Assembly: GCA_900107365.1 (NCBI GenBank)
Contig: FNPS01000001.1
Coordinates: forward strand, 620,001 to 684,000
Direction: 5' to 3'
DNA from: Flavobacterium aquidurense
Lineage (GTDB): Bacteria > Bacteroidota > Bacteroidia > Flavobacteriales > Flavobacteriaceae
Length of the DNA: 64,000 bases
The translations under genes and the position numbers were made by a program. Positions 18,082 to 26,247 of this stretch are shown in pieces. The notes beneath the pieces were generated by a model. The model did no database searches, had not been told where the DNA came from, and was given only the letters and a program-made list of their open reading frames with translations. How positions within the stretch are numbered: position 1 is the first letter of the stretch; each line of letters opens with the position of its first letter.

Positions 18082-18405
18082 TTAGCTTATTAGCTTTCGC
18101 TGTTTTATAAAATATTGTACGGCGATAGTCACTAGTAACACAATAGTCAAAAATAGTAGAAGAAATATAAGACCCGCTATAGCAGTCAGACATCTGGCTT
18201 TGTCTGGATGCTCATCAAAATATTTTGAAAAATTATAATAAGCAACGCCAAAAATAGCACTTGAAAAAAGTATTTGCAAAATGAAACTTGTCAAAGACAC
18301 TTTTCCAAACGTCATCGGCGTAGTTTTTCGAATGGCTTTTGTTCCATATACAAATTGAAACAATAAAGGTAGTATCATTAAGATTAGAGATAGTAGTCCT
18401 AACAT
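18082..18405 (-). CDS. Uncharacterized small membrane protein
   Basis: A 107-residue protein with three predicted helices (LLSLILMILPLLFQFVYG, VSLTSFILQILFSSAIFGVA, IAGLIFLLLFLTIVLLVTIA) and a basic cytoplasmic tail (KQRKL). No recognised domain. It begins 3 bases downstream of the next gene in the run. Confidence 0.65.
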   Translation of the reverse strand: MLGLLSLILMILPLLFQFVYGTKAIRKTTPMTFGKVSLTSFILQILFSSAIFGVAYYNFSKYFDEHPDKARCLTAIAGLIFLLLFLTIVLLVTIAVQYFIKQRKLIS

Positions 18406-18408
18406 AAA

Positions 18409-18789
18409 TTAGTTTTTTATAATGGTTTCTATCAGCTTTTTCTTTTTTAGTTTCATGATTTTTTCGAAACTTAATGTTTTAATTTTTAATTCCTTTTCAC
18501 TTCTAAAAACTTCATATTTATTCTCTTTTTGATTTACATAAATTAATTCATATAAATCTAAAGTGTCATTTTCCTTTGTAATAACATCAGCTCTTTTCCA
18601 ACCTTTTGTAATTATACCAAACTTTTGAGTTTGTTTATTTACAATAATATCGCCACTTTTTGAATCAAAATAAACTTCTTGTAAATCGCCATAATGATCG
18701 TCAATTTCCATAGCATATAAGCCGTAAGCAACAAGCCCGCAAATAATAAGTAATAATATCGAAGTAATTAGAAGAATTTTTTTCAGCAT
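18409..18789 (-). CDS. Uncharacterized membrane-anchored protein
   Basis: A 126-residue protein with one N-terminal transmembrane segment (ILLITSILLLIICGLVAYGLY) and a soluble, presumably periplasmic, domain rich in lysine and beta-strand patterns (DGDIIVNKQTQKFGII-like stretch). No family recognised. It lies 4 bases downstream of the leucine-rich-repeat gene and probably forms an operon with it. Confidence 0.6.
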   Translation of the reverse strand: MLKKILLITSILLLIICGLVAYGLYAMEIDDHYGDLQEVYFDSKSGDIIVNKQTQKFGIITKGWKRADVITKENDTLDLYELIYVNQKENKYEVFRSEKELKIKTLSFEKIMKLKKKKLIETIIKN

Positions 18790-18793
18790 CGTT

Positions 18794-19837
18794 TTATGAT
18801 TTTGGAGCTAAATCATCTATGTCGTCTTTGGTAATTTTAATTTTCGACAATGATACTTTATCACAGAAAACCCTTGTTAGTTTACCATTTTTTATATTTA
18901 GGGTTTTTATAGGATTATAATGAATGTACAAGATTTGGGGCTGTGTAGCTTCAGAATCTTTAACACCAATCCAATTGCTCAGGTCAAGTTCAGTTAATTT
19001 GTTTTTTTCTAAAAAAATGCTCGCTAACTTGTTGTTATTTTCTGTTTTGAATGACGTTAAATTGTTTTGAGTTAATTCTAAATAAACAAGATCATTCAGT
19101 TTTGAGATGTCTATTTTGTCAATCTGATTTTCTGATAATCGCAGTTTTTTCAGATTAGGAACATGTTGCAAACCAATAGAACTTAACTGATTCGTATTTA
19201 AACTTACCGTTTCAAGCACAGTTGAATTTGGTAAAATTATGTTTGAAATGCGATTTCCGTCTAAATATAAATATTTCAAATTGAGCAAAGAATCTACAGA
19301 AATTTCATAAAGCATACTATTGTAAATCTGAATATCTTCGGCTTTTTGTAATGAATTTAGATTTAGAGAACCTAAATTTCCTTTGTTAATAAAGATATTT
19401 TGAATGTTGACGGACTTATCTATTTTTAAAACTTCTATAGGACTGTCTATTATTTTAATTTGAGAAAGAGTAGCTAAATCATGCGCCATTAGATTTTTTA
19501 AATTAAAATTTGATGCCAGATAAAGACTCTTTAAATTCTTGAAACTTGATAAATCCAGTGTTTCAAGTTTACTGCTCGTCAAAGACAAACTTTCAATATT
19601 TGAGAATTTTAATAATTCGGTTGAACTAATTTCTCCATTTATTTTTAAGTCTACAACATTTTTTTTCTCATCATCATCTAATGCGCCATTTTTATTACGG
19701 TCATATTTTTCCAGTATATTGGAGAGATTTTTTAACTCGAAGTTTTTTTGATTTGATATTAAGCGATCATTATCTTCTGTTTGTGAGAAAACGCTAAAAG
19801 TAATAGTTAGTAATAGTATACAGCTGTAAAATTTCAT
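18794..19837 (-). CDS. Exported leucine-rich-repeat protein with an EF-hand-like loop
   Basis: A 347-residue protein with signal peptide ending SVFSQ. Residues 46-57 (DRNKNGALDDDE) match a 12-residue EF-hand calcium loop at positions 1, 3, 5, 9 and 12. Residues about 70-320 contain roughly eleven short LRRs of the bacterial type (LESLSLTSSKLETLDLSSF, LKSLYLASN, LKYLYLDGNRISNIILP, LKKLRLSENQIDKIDIS, LVYLELTQNNLTSF). A surface or periplasmic protein-binding role is plausible. No T9SS C-terminal sorting domain is visible. It is the first gene of the packed run 17631-19837. Confidence 0.75.
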   Translation of the reverse strand: MKFYSCILLLTITFSVFSQTEDNDRLISNQKNFELKNLSNILEKYDRNKNGALDDDEKKNVVDLKINGEISSTELLKFSNIESLSLTSSKLETLDLSSFKNLKSLYLASNFNLKNLMAHDLATLSQIKIIDSPIEVLKIDKSVNIQNIFINKGNLGSLNLNSLQKAEDIQIYNSMLYEISVDSLLNLKYLYLDGNRISNIILPNSTVLETVSLNTNQLSSIGLQHVPNLKKLRLSENQIDKIDISKLNDLVYLELTQNNLTSFKTENNNKLASIFLEKNKLTELDLSNWIGVKDSEATQPQILYIHYNPIKTLNIKNGKLTRVFCDKVSLSKIKITKDDIDDLAPKS

Positions 19838-19876
19838 GTATTTCTTTTGGTTATATTTTTAGAATGGCTTGTTTTT

Positions 19877-20329
19877 TTACTCCTTCTTCAAACTCAATCC
19901 CATCGGAACCATCAAGATTCCTTTTTCATAAACATTCAAATAAAGTTTGATTGGTTTTTTCTGACCTTGCCAGGTTAATTCGTAAACATTTAAAAATCCA
20001 GCACCCATATCACTTCTTTTGGTTGGAAAAGGGCAACAGGTTTCTAATCTTTTATAAGTTATTTTTTCACCATTTGGTCCGGCAAGAGCATTTAGAAAAC
20101 GAGTTTCATTTAAGGTTTCGTTTCTGGTATTTTGGTAAAAAATATTCACAGGATAATCGGGATCATAGCCGTATTTTTTGTCTTTGCTAAAAAGAGTTAT
20201 AGCAAAAGTATTATCTTTCTTCAAAACCAAATCGGGAGCATTGTCATCAACATTTTTCAATGTCGATTTTGAGCTCACGCAGGAAGTTGCCGTAATTAGT
20301 AAAATGATAAAAAAAGCTATTTTTTTCAT
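19877..20329 (-). CDS. Uncharacterized lipoprotein
   Basis: A 150-residue lipoprotein (lipobox TATSC, Cys17) with a compact beta-rich mature domain (NTFAITLFSKDKKYGYDPDY, YELTWQGQKKPIKLYLNVYE) and a CC pair in ETCCPF. I recall homologues in Flavobacteriaceae labelled as 2-dehydro-3-deoxyphosphooctonate aldolase; nothing in this sequence supports an aldolase and such a label should not be trusted. A TACATTTG promoter element lies just upstream. Confidence 0.7.
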   Translation of the reverse strand: MKKIAFFIILLITATSCVSSKSTLKNVDDNAPDLVLKKDNTFAITLFSKDKKYGYDPDYPVNIFYQNTRNETLNETRFLNALAGPNGEKITYKRLETCCPFPTKRSDMGAGFLNVYELTWQGQKKPIKLYLNVYEKGILMVPMGLSLKKE

Positions 20330-20350
20330 GGTTTAAGAGTATTGGTCTTA

Positions 20351-20358
20351 CAAATGTA
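20351..20358 (-). promoter_or_regulatory. -7 promoter element of the lipoprotein gene
   Basis: Minus strand TACATTTG, 22 bases before the ATG at 20329. It fits the TAnnTTTG consensus, but no -33 TTG is found at standard spacing. Confidence 0.45.
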
Positions 20359-20445
20359 AAGAGTAAAATAGTTTTGCTACAGATTAAAGGATTAAAAGAT
20401 TAAAAAAATCGGGAAAGACCTGTCCTGCCCTTGTGCCATTATAAG

Positions 20446-21123
20446 CTATTCTGCCTTTTTGGGATTCAGTTTTAATATTCCAACTACAATCAGATATTGT
20501 GCCACAAGATAAGTCAACATAATAAAAAAGGAACTTCTTTCAATTGGTGTATAAAATTTGTTTATTGCCAAAATGCTATCTGAAATTACGAAGACAATTG
20601 CACCCACAAAAATGTACTTGTTTCCTGGATTTTCCCAAACTAAAAATCCGTTAAAAGAGAATAAAAGCATAATGGAGATCACACTTGCATAAACGATAAC
20701 AGGTATTTTTAAATCGCCCAAAGAAGGTAATAAAACTAAAAGCATTCCAATGAGATAAAACGCTACAAGAAGGCTTCCAATTCCGAAAGCAACTTTATTT
20801 TTATGAACTCTGGCCTTTATTTGTTTGTTAAACAACACACAATAAATAATATGCGCGGTTAGAAAAGAAACAAGTCCAATTATGAAATAGATCTCAGCAA
20901 TATCAGCAAAAAGTAAAATTACATCTCCAATCCATGAAAATAACAAAGCAGCTAAAAGCGTTTTTTTAGTGGGGAAATCTCGATAAAAATAAGTTCCGAA
21001 AGCTAATAAGGGAATTAAAACAGGTTTTAAAAACAAATCTAAATTTTCATATCCTGCTAGCAAAATAAGCAGGTAAAGTGCGCTGAAGGCAATGTAGGTT
21101 TTAAAAATGGTGGCGTTTCTCAT
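20446..21123 (-). CDS. YhhN-family lysoplasmalogenase
   Basis: A 225-residue integral membrane protein with about eight helices belonging to the YhhN/TMEM86 family. Characterized members hydrolyse the vinyl-ether bond of lysoplasmalogens. Family landmarks are SWIGDVILLF in an early helix and the late FVISDSILAINKFY, with conserved Asp residues inside the membrane. It follows the alkylglycerol monooxygenase-like gene by only 9 bases on the same strand, so the two almost certainly share a transcript and both point to ether-lipid breakdown. Confidence 0.88.
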   Translation of the reverse strand: MRNATIFKTYIAFSALYLLILLAGYENLDLFLKPVLIPLLAFGTYFYRDFPTKKTLLAALLFSWIGDVILLFADIAEIYFIIGLVSFLTAHIIYCVLFNKQIKARVHKNKVAFGIGSLLVAFYLIGMLLVLLPSLGDLKIPVIVYASVISIMLLFSFNGFLVWENPGNKYIFVGAIVFVISDSILAINKFYTPIERSSFFIMLTYLVAQYLIVVGILKLNPKKAE

Positions 21124-21132
21124 AATTTGGGG

Positions 21133-22404
21133 TTATGAATTTATTAATTGATTTTGAGTGGTTTTAAAGTCTTTAGTAATAAAATAAGCGCTAGCGAGAA
21201 ATGACAGGCTTAAATAACTTAAAATAATATAATTTGAGAAAGAGAAAACCTGGTTTAAGCCAAACCAATCTCCGTAATACGTTATAATAGCAATCGCAGT
21301 GATAAAACGTAATCCTTCCCAAAAAAGGGCATATTTACTTTTATCCATCAATTCAGAATAACTATAAATCGTTATTAAAATAAAAAAGCCGTAGATAAAG
21401 ATATTGGGCAAACCAATTTTGGCAATATTATCAAATAAATAAGTTACAAATAATAATGTTATTAATACTTGGGCTACTGACCAATAAATAAGCTTTTGAG
21501 AATTTTGGGTGCCGTATTTTTCAAAATTGTAGACATTCTCGATTTTGTGTACAGGATATTTTTCTTCAAAATTTTCCGGACGCCAACCAGTTGGTTTAAA
21601 CCAGATGGTGAGTTTGTCTTTCCAGTTTTCTGCGCGCCAGGCATCTTTGATTAACAAGGTTAGATGCTGAAAATTTATCTTAATCGGATTCCATGTATTA
21701 GCAGGTCTCGTGATTCCGAAAACGGGCGGTACATCATCTAATTCAGCTTGAAAAGTGCCAAAAAGTTTATCCCAAAAAATAAAGATTTGCGAATGGTTTT
21801 TGTCCAAATATTCTGGATTTATGGCGTGATGTACACGATGATGCGAAGGCGTTACGAGAATATTTTCAAGAATCCCCATTTTTTTAATGTGCTTGGTATG
21901 GTACCAAAATTGTAAAAACAAATGGAGAGGAAGTGTAATGGCAATTACCGAAGCCGGAACACCTAATAATGCTGCGGGAATTAATAAAAAAGTAAACAAA
22001 TTAGCTAAACTGGCAATAGGCTGGCGCAAAGCGCAGGCCAGGTTAAATTCTTCACTACTGTGATGAATGGCATGTTTGTTCCACAAGAAATTAATTTGAT
22101 GTGCCAGTCGATGGCTCCAATAACCATAAAAATCGATAACGAAAAAAGCAATGCAATAGGAGAGGACATTGGCTTCAAGATGATAAATCGCAATGTTAGA
22201 AACCAACCATTCGTACGAAATAAAAGTAAGACTCAGGCCTAAAACATCTTTTACCGAGTTGGTAATTCCTGAACTTATACTCGATACACTGTCTATTAAA
22301 GGAGCGGTATCTTCTTTTTTATAGATGCCGTATATTTTTTCAATTATGATAAGAACCAAAAAAATAGGCGTGGCAATAATTAATATTTTTCCGTATTCTT
22401 CCAT
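21133..22404 (-). CDS. Fatty-acid hydroxylase superfamily protein, alkylglycerol monooxygenase-like
   Basis: A 423-residue membrane di-iron enzyme. The eight-histidine site is complete: SHRLAH (His98, His102), HAIHH (His111, His114, His115) and SHHRVHH (from His188). The similarity to human AGMO (TMEM195) goes beyond the superfamily motifs: LWNKHAIHHSSEEFNLACAL, TPSHHRVHH, DKNHSQIFIFWDKLFGTF and a C-terminal membrane region give nearly the same length. AGMO cleaves the O-alkyl bond of ether lipids using tetrahydrobiopterin; whether this bacterial protein uses the same cofactor is unknown. It lies directly upstream of a lysoplasmalogenase gene. Confidence 0.85.
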   Translation of the reverse strand: MEEYGKILIIATPIFLVLIIIEKIYGIYKKEDTAPLIDSVSSISSGITNSVKDVLGLSLTFISYEWLVSNIAIYHLEANVLSYCIAFFVIDFYGYWSHRLAHQINFLWNKHAIHHSSEEFNLACALRQPIASLANLFTFLLIPAALLGVPASVIAITLPLHLFLQFWYHTKHIKKMGILENILVTPSHHRVHHAINPEYLDKNHSQIFIFWDKLFGTFQAELDDVPPVFGITRPANTWNPIKINFQHLTLLIKDAWRAENWKDKLTIWFKPTGWRPENFEEKYPVHKIENVYNFEKYGTQNSQKLIYWSVAQVLITLLFVTYLFDNIAKIGLPNIFIYGFFILITIYSYSELMDKSKYALFWEGLRFITAIAIITYYGDWFGLNQVFSFSNYIILSYLSLSFLASAYFITKDFKTTQNQLINS

Positions 22405-22405
22405 A

Positions 22406-22456
22406 AAAAAAACATTCTATTTTATTCCAAATATAGAATAAAATAGAATGTTTTTT
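22406..22456. terminator. Strong bidirectional terminator after clpS
   Basis: ACATTCTATTTTATTC (22412-22427) pairs perfectly with GAATAAAATAGAATGT (22436-22451), flanked by an A-run and a T-run. It ends the prmA-clpS transcript on the minus strand and lies just before the start of the alkylglycerol monooxygenase-like gene. Confidence 0.85.
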
Positions 22457-22469
22457 AAATTATTTGCAA

Positions 22470-22745
22470 TTAAACAATCTCGGCGCTAAGTCCAGCTTCC
22501 AAAAGTTGTGTGCATTGGGGTTTTAACTTGTCCATTGGTCCGGTTTTTACGGTACATTTTCCGTTGTAATGTACAATTAGGGAACATTGTTCTGCCTGTT
22601 CAGCCGTATGACTGCAAACACGCATTAAAGTGTCAATTACGTGATCAAAAGTGTTTACATCGTCGTTATAAACAATGATTTCGTTATTGAAACCAACTGC
22701 TTCTTTTACCTGAACTCTTTCTCTTACTTTTTCTTTAGTACTCAT
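22470..22745 (-). CDS. clpS: ATP-dependent Clp protease adaptor ClpS
   Basis: A 91-residue adaptor that delivers N-degron substrates to ClpAP-type proteases. The core NEIIVYNDDVNTFDHVIDTL carries the substrate-binding VYNDDVNTF motif, and MRVCSHTAEQAEQCSLIVHYNG follows. The N-terminal tail is short and charged. It lies 35 bases downstream of prmA, an arrangement common in Bacteroidota. Confidence 0.95.
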   Translation of the reverse strand: MSTKEKVRERVQVKEAVGFNNEIIVYNDDVNTFDHVIDTLMRVCSHTAEQAEQCSLIVHYNGKCTVKTGPMDKLKPQCTQLLEAGLSAEIV

Positions 22746-22780
22746 GTTTTTAGGTTTTTGTACTGTTGTAATTACTAAAA

Positions 22781-23614
22781 CTAATTTACGTATTTTAATG
22801 AAACCCAGTTGTTTCTTTCAAATTTTTTAACATATGTCAGTCCTTTTTCAGTGCAGGAAGCATCTATAAAAGGAACATCTTGTTCATAAAAACCACTAAA
22901 AAGAATAGTTCCTTTTGGGTTTAAAGAATCAACATAACTTTGCATATCATTCAACAAAATATTTCGGTTGATGTTAGCAATAATTAAATCGTATTTTTTA
23001 CCGGCTAATAAAGCCGCATCACCTTCATAAACGCTAATATGTTTACAGTTGTTGCGTTCTGCATTTTCAATAGAATTCAAATAACACCAATTGTCAATAT
23101 CAATAGCATCGATTGGTAAAGCACCTTTCATTTCGGCTAAAATGGCCAAAATAGCAGTACCACAACCCATGTCTAAAGTTTTTAAGCCTGTGACATCCAT
23201 TTCCAGTAAATGCTGAATCATCATATGTGTTGTTTCATGATGACCTGTTCCGAAACTCATTTTTGGTTCAATTACAATATCAAATTCGGCATCTGTTTTT
23301 GGATGAAAAGGAGCACGAACATGACATTTTCCGTCTACATCAATCGCTTCAAAGTTCTTTTCCCATTCTTCGTTCCAGTTTACCTGATCGATTTCTTCAA
23401 CAGTATATTCAATTTTAAATTCTTCTGATTGTAAAATATAAATGTCATCCAGAATGTTTTCATCCCATAAATCTTTCTTCACATAAGCAGAAATACCGTT
23501 CTCTGTTTCTGTAAAAGTCTCAAACGCTTTTTCGCCTAATTCAGCAATTAAAATTTCTGATCCCGGTTCTTTCGGCTCAATCGTAAAATGATATCCTAAA
23601 TATATATTCGACAT
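22781..23614 (-). CDS. prmA: Ribosomal protein L11 methyltransferase
   Basis: A 277-residue S-adenosylmethionine-dependent methyltransferase that trimethylates ribosomal protein L11. An N-terminal substrate-recognition domain (about 1-100) is followed by the Rossmann-fold domain: MSFGTGHHETTHMM, LDMGCGTAILAILAEMKGA (motif I), DIDNWCYLNSIENAERN and LIIANINRNIL (the catalytic N-I-N type motif). Length is normal for the family. It has a TACCTTTG promoter element just upstream. Confidence 0.95.
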   Translation of the reverse strand: MSNIYLGYHFTIEPKEPGSEILIAELGEKAFETFTETENGISAYVKKDLWDENILDDIYILQSEEFKIEYTVEEIDQVNWNEEWEKNFEAIDVDGKCHVRAPFHPKTDAEFDIVIEPKMSFGTGHHETTHMMIQHLLEMDVTGLKTLDMGCGTAILAILAEMKGALPIDAIDIDNWCYLNSIENAERNNCKHISVYEGDAALLAGKKYDLIIANINRNILLNDMQSYVDSLNPKGTILFSGFYEQDVPFIDASCTEKGLTYVKKFERNNWVSLKYVN

Positions 23615-23628
23615 AAATAATTTTTTTG

Positions 23629-23636
23629 CAAAGGTA
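23629..23636 (-). promoter_or_regulatory. -7 promoter element of prmA-clpS
   Basis: Minus strand TACCTTTG followed by CAA, 15 bases upstream of the prmA ATG, identical to the kdsA element. No well-placed TTG is seen. Confidence 0.55.
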
Positions 23637-23706
23637 ACAATAGAAAGCAGAAGTTGCTTATAAAACTGGGAGAAGGTTATTGTTTTAAATATAATTTTAT
23701 AAACAT

Positions 23707-23734
23707 AAAAAAAACGATACCGTTAAGTATCGTT
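23707..23734 (-). terminator. Terminator downstream of tpiA
   Basis: AACGATAC (23713-23720) pairs with GTATCGTT (23727-23734) and the A-run on the plus strand gives a U-tract on the minus strand. It lies beyond the repeat element that follows the tpiA stop. Confidence 0.7.
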
Positions 23735-23748
23735 CTATATTTAATTTA

Positions 23749-23816
23749 TGCCACAGATTAAAAGATTAAAATGATTTTTGAAAATCTGTGCAAATCTATG
23801 CAATCTGTGGCAAAAT
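23749..23816. repeat. Short inverted-repeat element, GCCACAGATT family, copy 1
   Basis: The ends GCCACAGATT (23750-23759) and AATCTGTGGC (23802-23811) are perfect inverted repeats, with further ATCTGTG/ATCTATG words inside. A second copy with the same layout and ends lies at 31967-32031. It starts a few bases beyond the tpiA stop. Confidence 0.75.
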
Positions 23817-23821
23817 AATTT

Positions 23822-24574
23822 TTAGATTGCTGTAACAATTGCAAGGAAATCATCTGCTTTTAAAGCAGCTCCTCCAATTAAACCACCGTCTACGTCTGGT
23901 TTAGAGAAAATTTCTTTTGCGTTGTCTGGTTTTACAGAACCACCGTATAAAATAGAAACTTCGTCAGCGATATCAGCACCAAATGCTTTACGTACAACTT
24001 CTCTAATAAATTCGTGCATTTCCTGCGCTTGCTCTGGCGAAGCAGTTTCTCCAGTTCCAATTGCCCAAACTGGCTCATAAGCTAAAACAACATTTGTCCA
24101 GGATTCTTTTGCAATGTGGAATAATCCGTCACGCAATTGATTTTCTACAATATTAAAGTGATTTCCTGATTGGCGATCTTTTAATTCTTCTCCAAAACAA
24201 AAAATTACAGTCATTTCATGTTTCAAGGCAGTATCGACTTTGCTAGCGATTAAAGCATCTGTTTCATGAAAAATAGCACGACGCTCAGAGTGACCAAGAA
24301 TTACGGTATTTACTCCAATGCTTGTTAACATGTCTGCAGAAATTTCTCCTGTAAATGCACCACCTTCAGCCTGGTGAACGTTTTGAGCAGCAACACCAAT
24401 CGTTGTGTTTTTTACTTTTGCAACTCCAGCCTGCAAGTTTACAAATGTTGGAGCAACAATTACCTGTGCAGTAGTTTGTGCTGGTATTTTTGTAATTAAT
24501 TCACTTAATAATTCCTCAGTTTGTGCGGCGTTTTTATGCATTTTCCAGTTTCCTGCAACAATCTTTTTTCTCAT
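23822..24574 (-). CDS. tpiA: Triosephosphate isomerase
   Basis: A 250-residue glycolytic enzyme interconverting dihydroxyacetone phosphate and glyceraldehyde-3-phosphate. All family signatures are present: GNWKMHKN with the catalytic Lys, ILGHSERR with the catalytic His, AYEPVWAIGTG with the catalytic Glu and start of the flexible loop, and the phosphate-binding YGGSVKPDNAKE. It is the second gene after the TlpA-like gene (58-base gap) and probably shares its promoter. Confidence 0.98.
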   Translation of the reverse strand: MRKKIVAGNWKMHKNAAQTEELLSELITKIPAQTTAQVIVAPTFVNLQAGVAKVKNTTIGVAAQNVHQAEGGAFTGEISADMLTSIGVNTVILGHSERRAIFHETDALIASKVDTALKHEMTVIFCFGEELKDRQSGNHFNIVENQLRDGLFHIAKESWTNVVLAYEPVWAIGTGETASPEQAQEMHEFIREVVRKAFGADIADEVSILYGGSVKPDNAKEIFSKPDVDGGLIGGAALKADDFLAIVTAI

Positions 24575-24632
24575 TTTGGTAGTTTTTATTATTCTTTTAT
24601 TTTTTGTTTTTTGTGGTAATTTGTGAAGCCGT

Positions 24633-25133
24633 TTAAGCTTGTTTTAAACTTTTCAGGGTTTCATTGATTTTATCAAAATCAGTTTCAATAGCACGGTATA
24701 AAACGATTTTTCCTGTTTTGTCAATGATTATGTATCTCGGAATCCAGTCTAAATCAATTGCTTTTCCAAAAACACCTTTCATTCCGTCGTTCATCATAAA
24801 ATGATCGCCTTTTAATTCGTGTTTTTCAATTCCGATTTTCCATTTTTCAGCCGTTTTATCAGCAGAAAGGAATAAATAAGAAACGTCAGGATTGCTGGCT
24901 TGTAATTCTTTTACTTTTGGCATTGCTTTTACACAATCGCCACACCACGAAGCCCAAACTTCAATAACCAAAGTTTTTCCTTTGTATTTTTTTAAAATGT
25001 TTTTGAAAGAAGTCTGACCTCCATCAACTGTTAATAATTTTTCAGATAAAGCTTCTTTAGAAAAACTTGTTTTCTGTGCTTGAGAACATGAAAAAGTAAT
25101 CAATGCAATAACAACTAAGGCTATTTGTTTCAT
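24633..25133 (-). CDS. TlpA-family thioredoxin-like lipoprotein
   Basis: A 166-residue lipoprotein (lipobox ITFSC, Cys16) with a thioredoxin fold and the redox motif CGDC (Cys64-Cys67) in EVWASWCGDCVKAMP. The cis-Pro region follows as DWIPRYIIIDKTG. Members reduce or shuffle periplasmic disulfides. A strong promoter lies about 95 bases upstream, and tpiA follows on the same strand. Confidence 0.92.
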   Translation of the reverse strand: MKQIALVVIALITFSCSQAQKTSFSKEALSEKLLTVDGGQTSFKNILKKYKGKTLVIEVWASWCGDCVKAMPKVKELQASNPDVSYLFLSADKTAEKWKIGIEKHELKGDHFMMNDGMKGVFGKAIDLDWIPRYIIIDKTGKIVLYRAIETDFDKINETLKSLKQA

Positions 25134-25227
25134 ATTATAATATTAGTTTAAAAATAGTATGAATTGTCTTTTCTGAACTGAATCTGCAAATTCAAATCAG
25201 AGCAATTTCATAAATTAAGGTTCCCAA

Positions 25228-25256
25228 CAAAGTTAAACAAACAAATTGAATGCCAA
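25228..25256 (-). promoter_or_regulatory. Full Bacteroidota promoter of the TlpA-like gene and tpiA
   Basis: Minus strand: TTG (25256-25254), 18-base spacer, TAACTTTG (25235-25228). Both boxes match the consensus with standard spacing. The predicted leader is about 85-90 nucleotides. The rest of the gene-free stretch 25134-25516 shows only this promoter and the terminator at 25455-25492. Confidence 0.7.
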
Positions 25257-25454
25257 ATGGAGATTAACAAAATTTGAAGAGTCGTTTATTTTGTAACAAA
25301 AGTGGAAATTTGGGTTAGAAAAACGCGATTGAAATCGTAATAGTTCACTTGAAAAAGGGAAAATTGTTTTGATTATTTCTAAATGAATTAAAAATTGGAG
25401 TAATATTTTTGTTTTTAGAAGGATTTTAAGAGCTAAAAAACGTCAGAATTCAAG

Positions 25455-25492
25455 AAAAAAGTCTTCAATAAAAATAAAATTATTGAAGACTT
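25455..25492 (-). terminator. Terminator of the alpha/beta-hydrolase gene
   Basis: AAGTCTTCAATAA (25459-25471) pairs perfectly with TTATTGAAGACTT (25480-25492). The preceding A-run on the plus strand supplies the U-tract for the minus-strand transcript. Confidence 0.85.
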
Positions 25493-25516
25493 GTAAAAAG
25501 TTTTATTACTAAAATA

Positions 25517-26185
25517 TTACTTTAAATCGTAATTACCATTTGCCCATTTTTTGCAAGGAGCAATCCATAAATCTGAAGCTTTGTACAAAAAGCCATGTTT
25601 AAGGTTAGTATGCAATTCGATTTGTTTAAAATGATTTATTTTTAATTTTGATGTTTCTTTTCGTTTTGTAGCATCAACACCTAAAACATCAGATTCTTCG
25701 TAAATGGTTAAGATGTTTCCGCAGAAGTTAATATCCGGAATTTCTTCGATATCGATGTCTCTAAAAGATCCAATAAAGACAAAATTCATATCAGGATTTG
25801 CTAAAAATGTAGAAACATATTGTGCGATATAACCACCTTTTGATGTTCCAATTACAGTAATTTTGTTTGGAGAAATGCCTTTGTTAAGTAGTTTTTTAAC
25901 CTGTTTTGCTATTTTTTGAGCATAATCATATGCGTTTGTGTTTTTCTTTCTGATTTCGCTGTAAACAATAAAATTATCTTTTCTAAACGAAGCTAAGATT
26001 TCGTTATATTCTGCTTTTCCATATTCGGGATGAGCAACACTCAGATCATTTTGTTCGATAAATGCGTTGTGAAGAAAAAAGATGTAAGCCTGGTCTTTGT
26101 TTGGAGTTTTTGATTGGCAAAAGCCTGTAAAACTTAAAGGTAGAGTCAATAAAAAGGCAAAGAATAACTTTTTAAATTGTTTCAT
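25517..26185 (-). CDS. Exported alpha/beta-hydrolase of unknown substrate
   Basis: A 222-residue protein with signal peptide (ending TGFCQS) and a nucleophile elbow VIGTSKGGYIAQY in which Ser of GTSKG is the likely nucleophile. A candidate Asp is in EESDVLGVD and His in NLKHGFLYK near the end. No closer family is recognised. It has its own TACATTTG promoter element upstream and a strong terminator downstream, so it is an independent unit. Confidence 0.75.
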   Translation of the reverse strand: MKQFKKLFFAFLLTLPLSFTGFCQSKTPNKDQAYIFFLHNAFIEQNDLSVAHPEYGKAEYNEILASFRKDNFIVYSEIRKKNTNAYDYAQKIAKQVKKLLNKGISPNKITVIGTSKGGYIAQYVSTFLANPDMNFVFIGSFRDIDIEEIPDINFCGNILTIYEESDVLGVDATKRKETSKLKINHFKQIELHTNLKHGFLYKASDLWIAPCKKWANGNYDLK

Positions 26186-26214
26186 AGATTAGATTATTTT
26201 AGTGTCGTTTTAAC

Positions 26215-26222
26215 AAATGTAC
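26215..26222 (-). promoter_or_regulatory. -7 promoter element of the alpha/beta-hydrolase gene
   Basis: Minus strand TACATTTG about 30 bases upstream of the ATG at 26185. It fits the consensus; the -33 box is not clear. Confidence 0.45.
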
Positions 26223-26247
26223 AAAAGAGATACTTTACTCAAATTCA

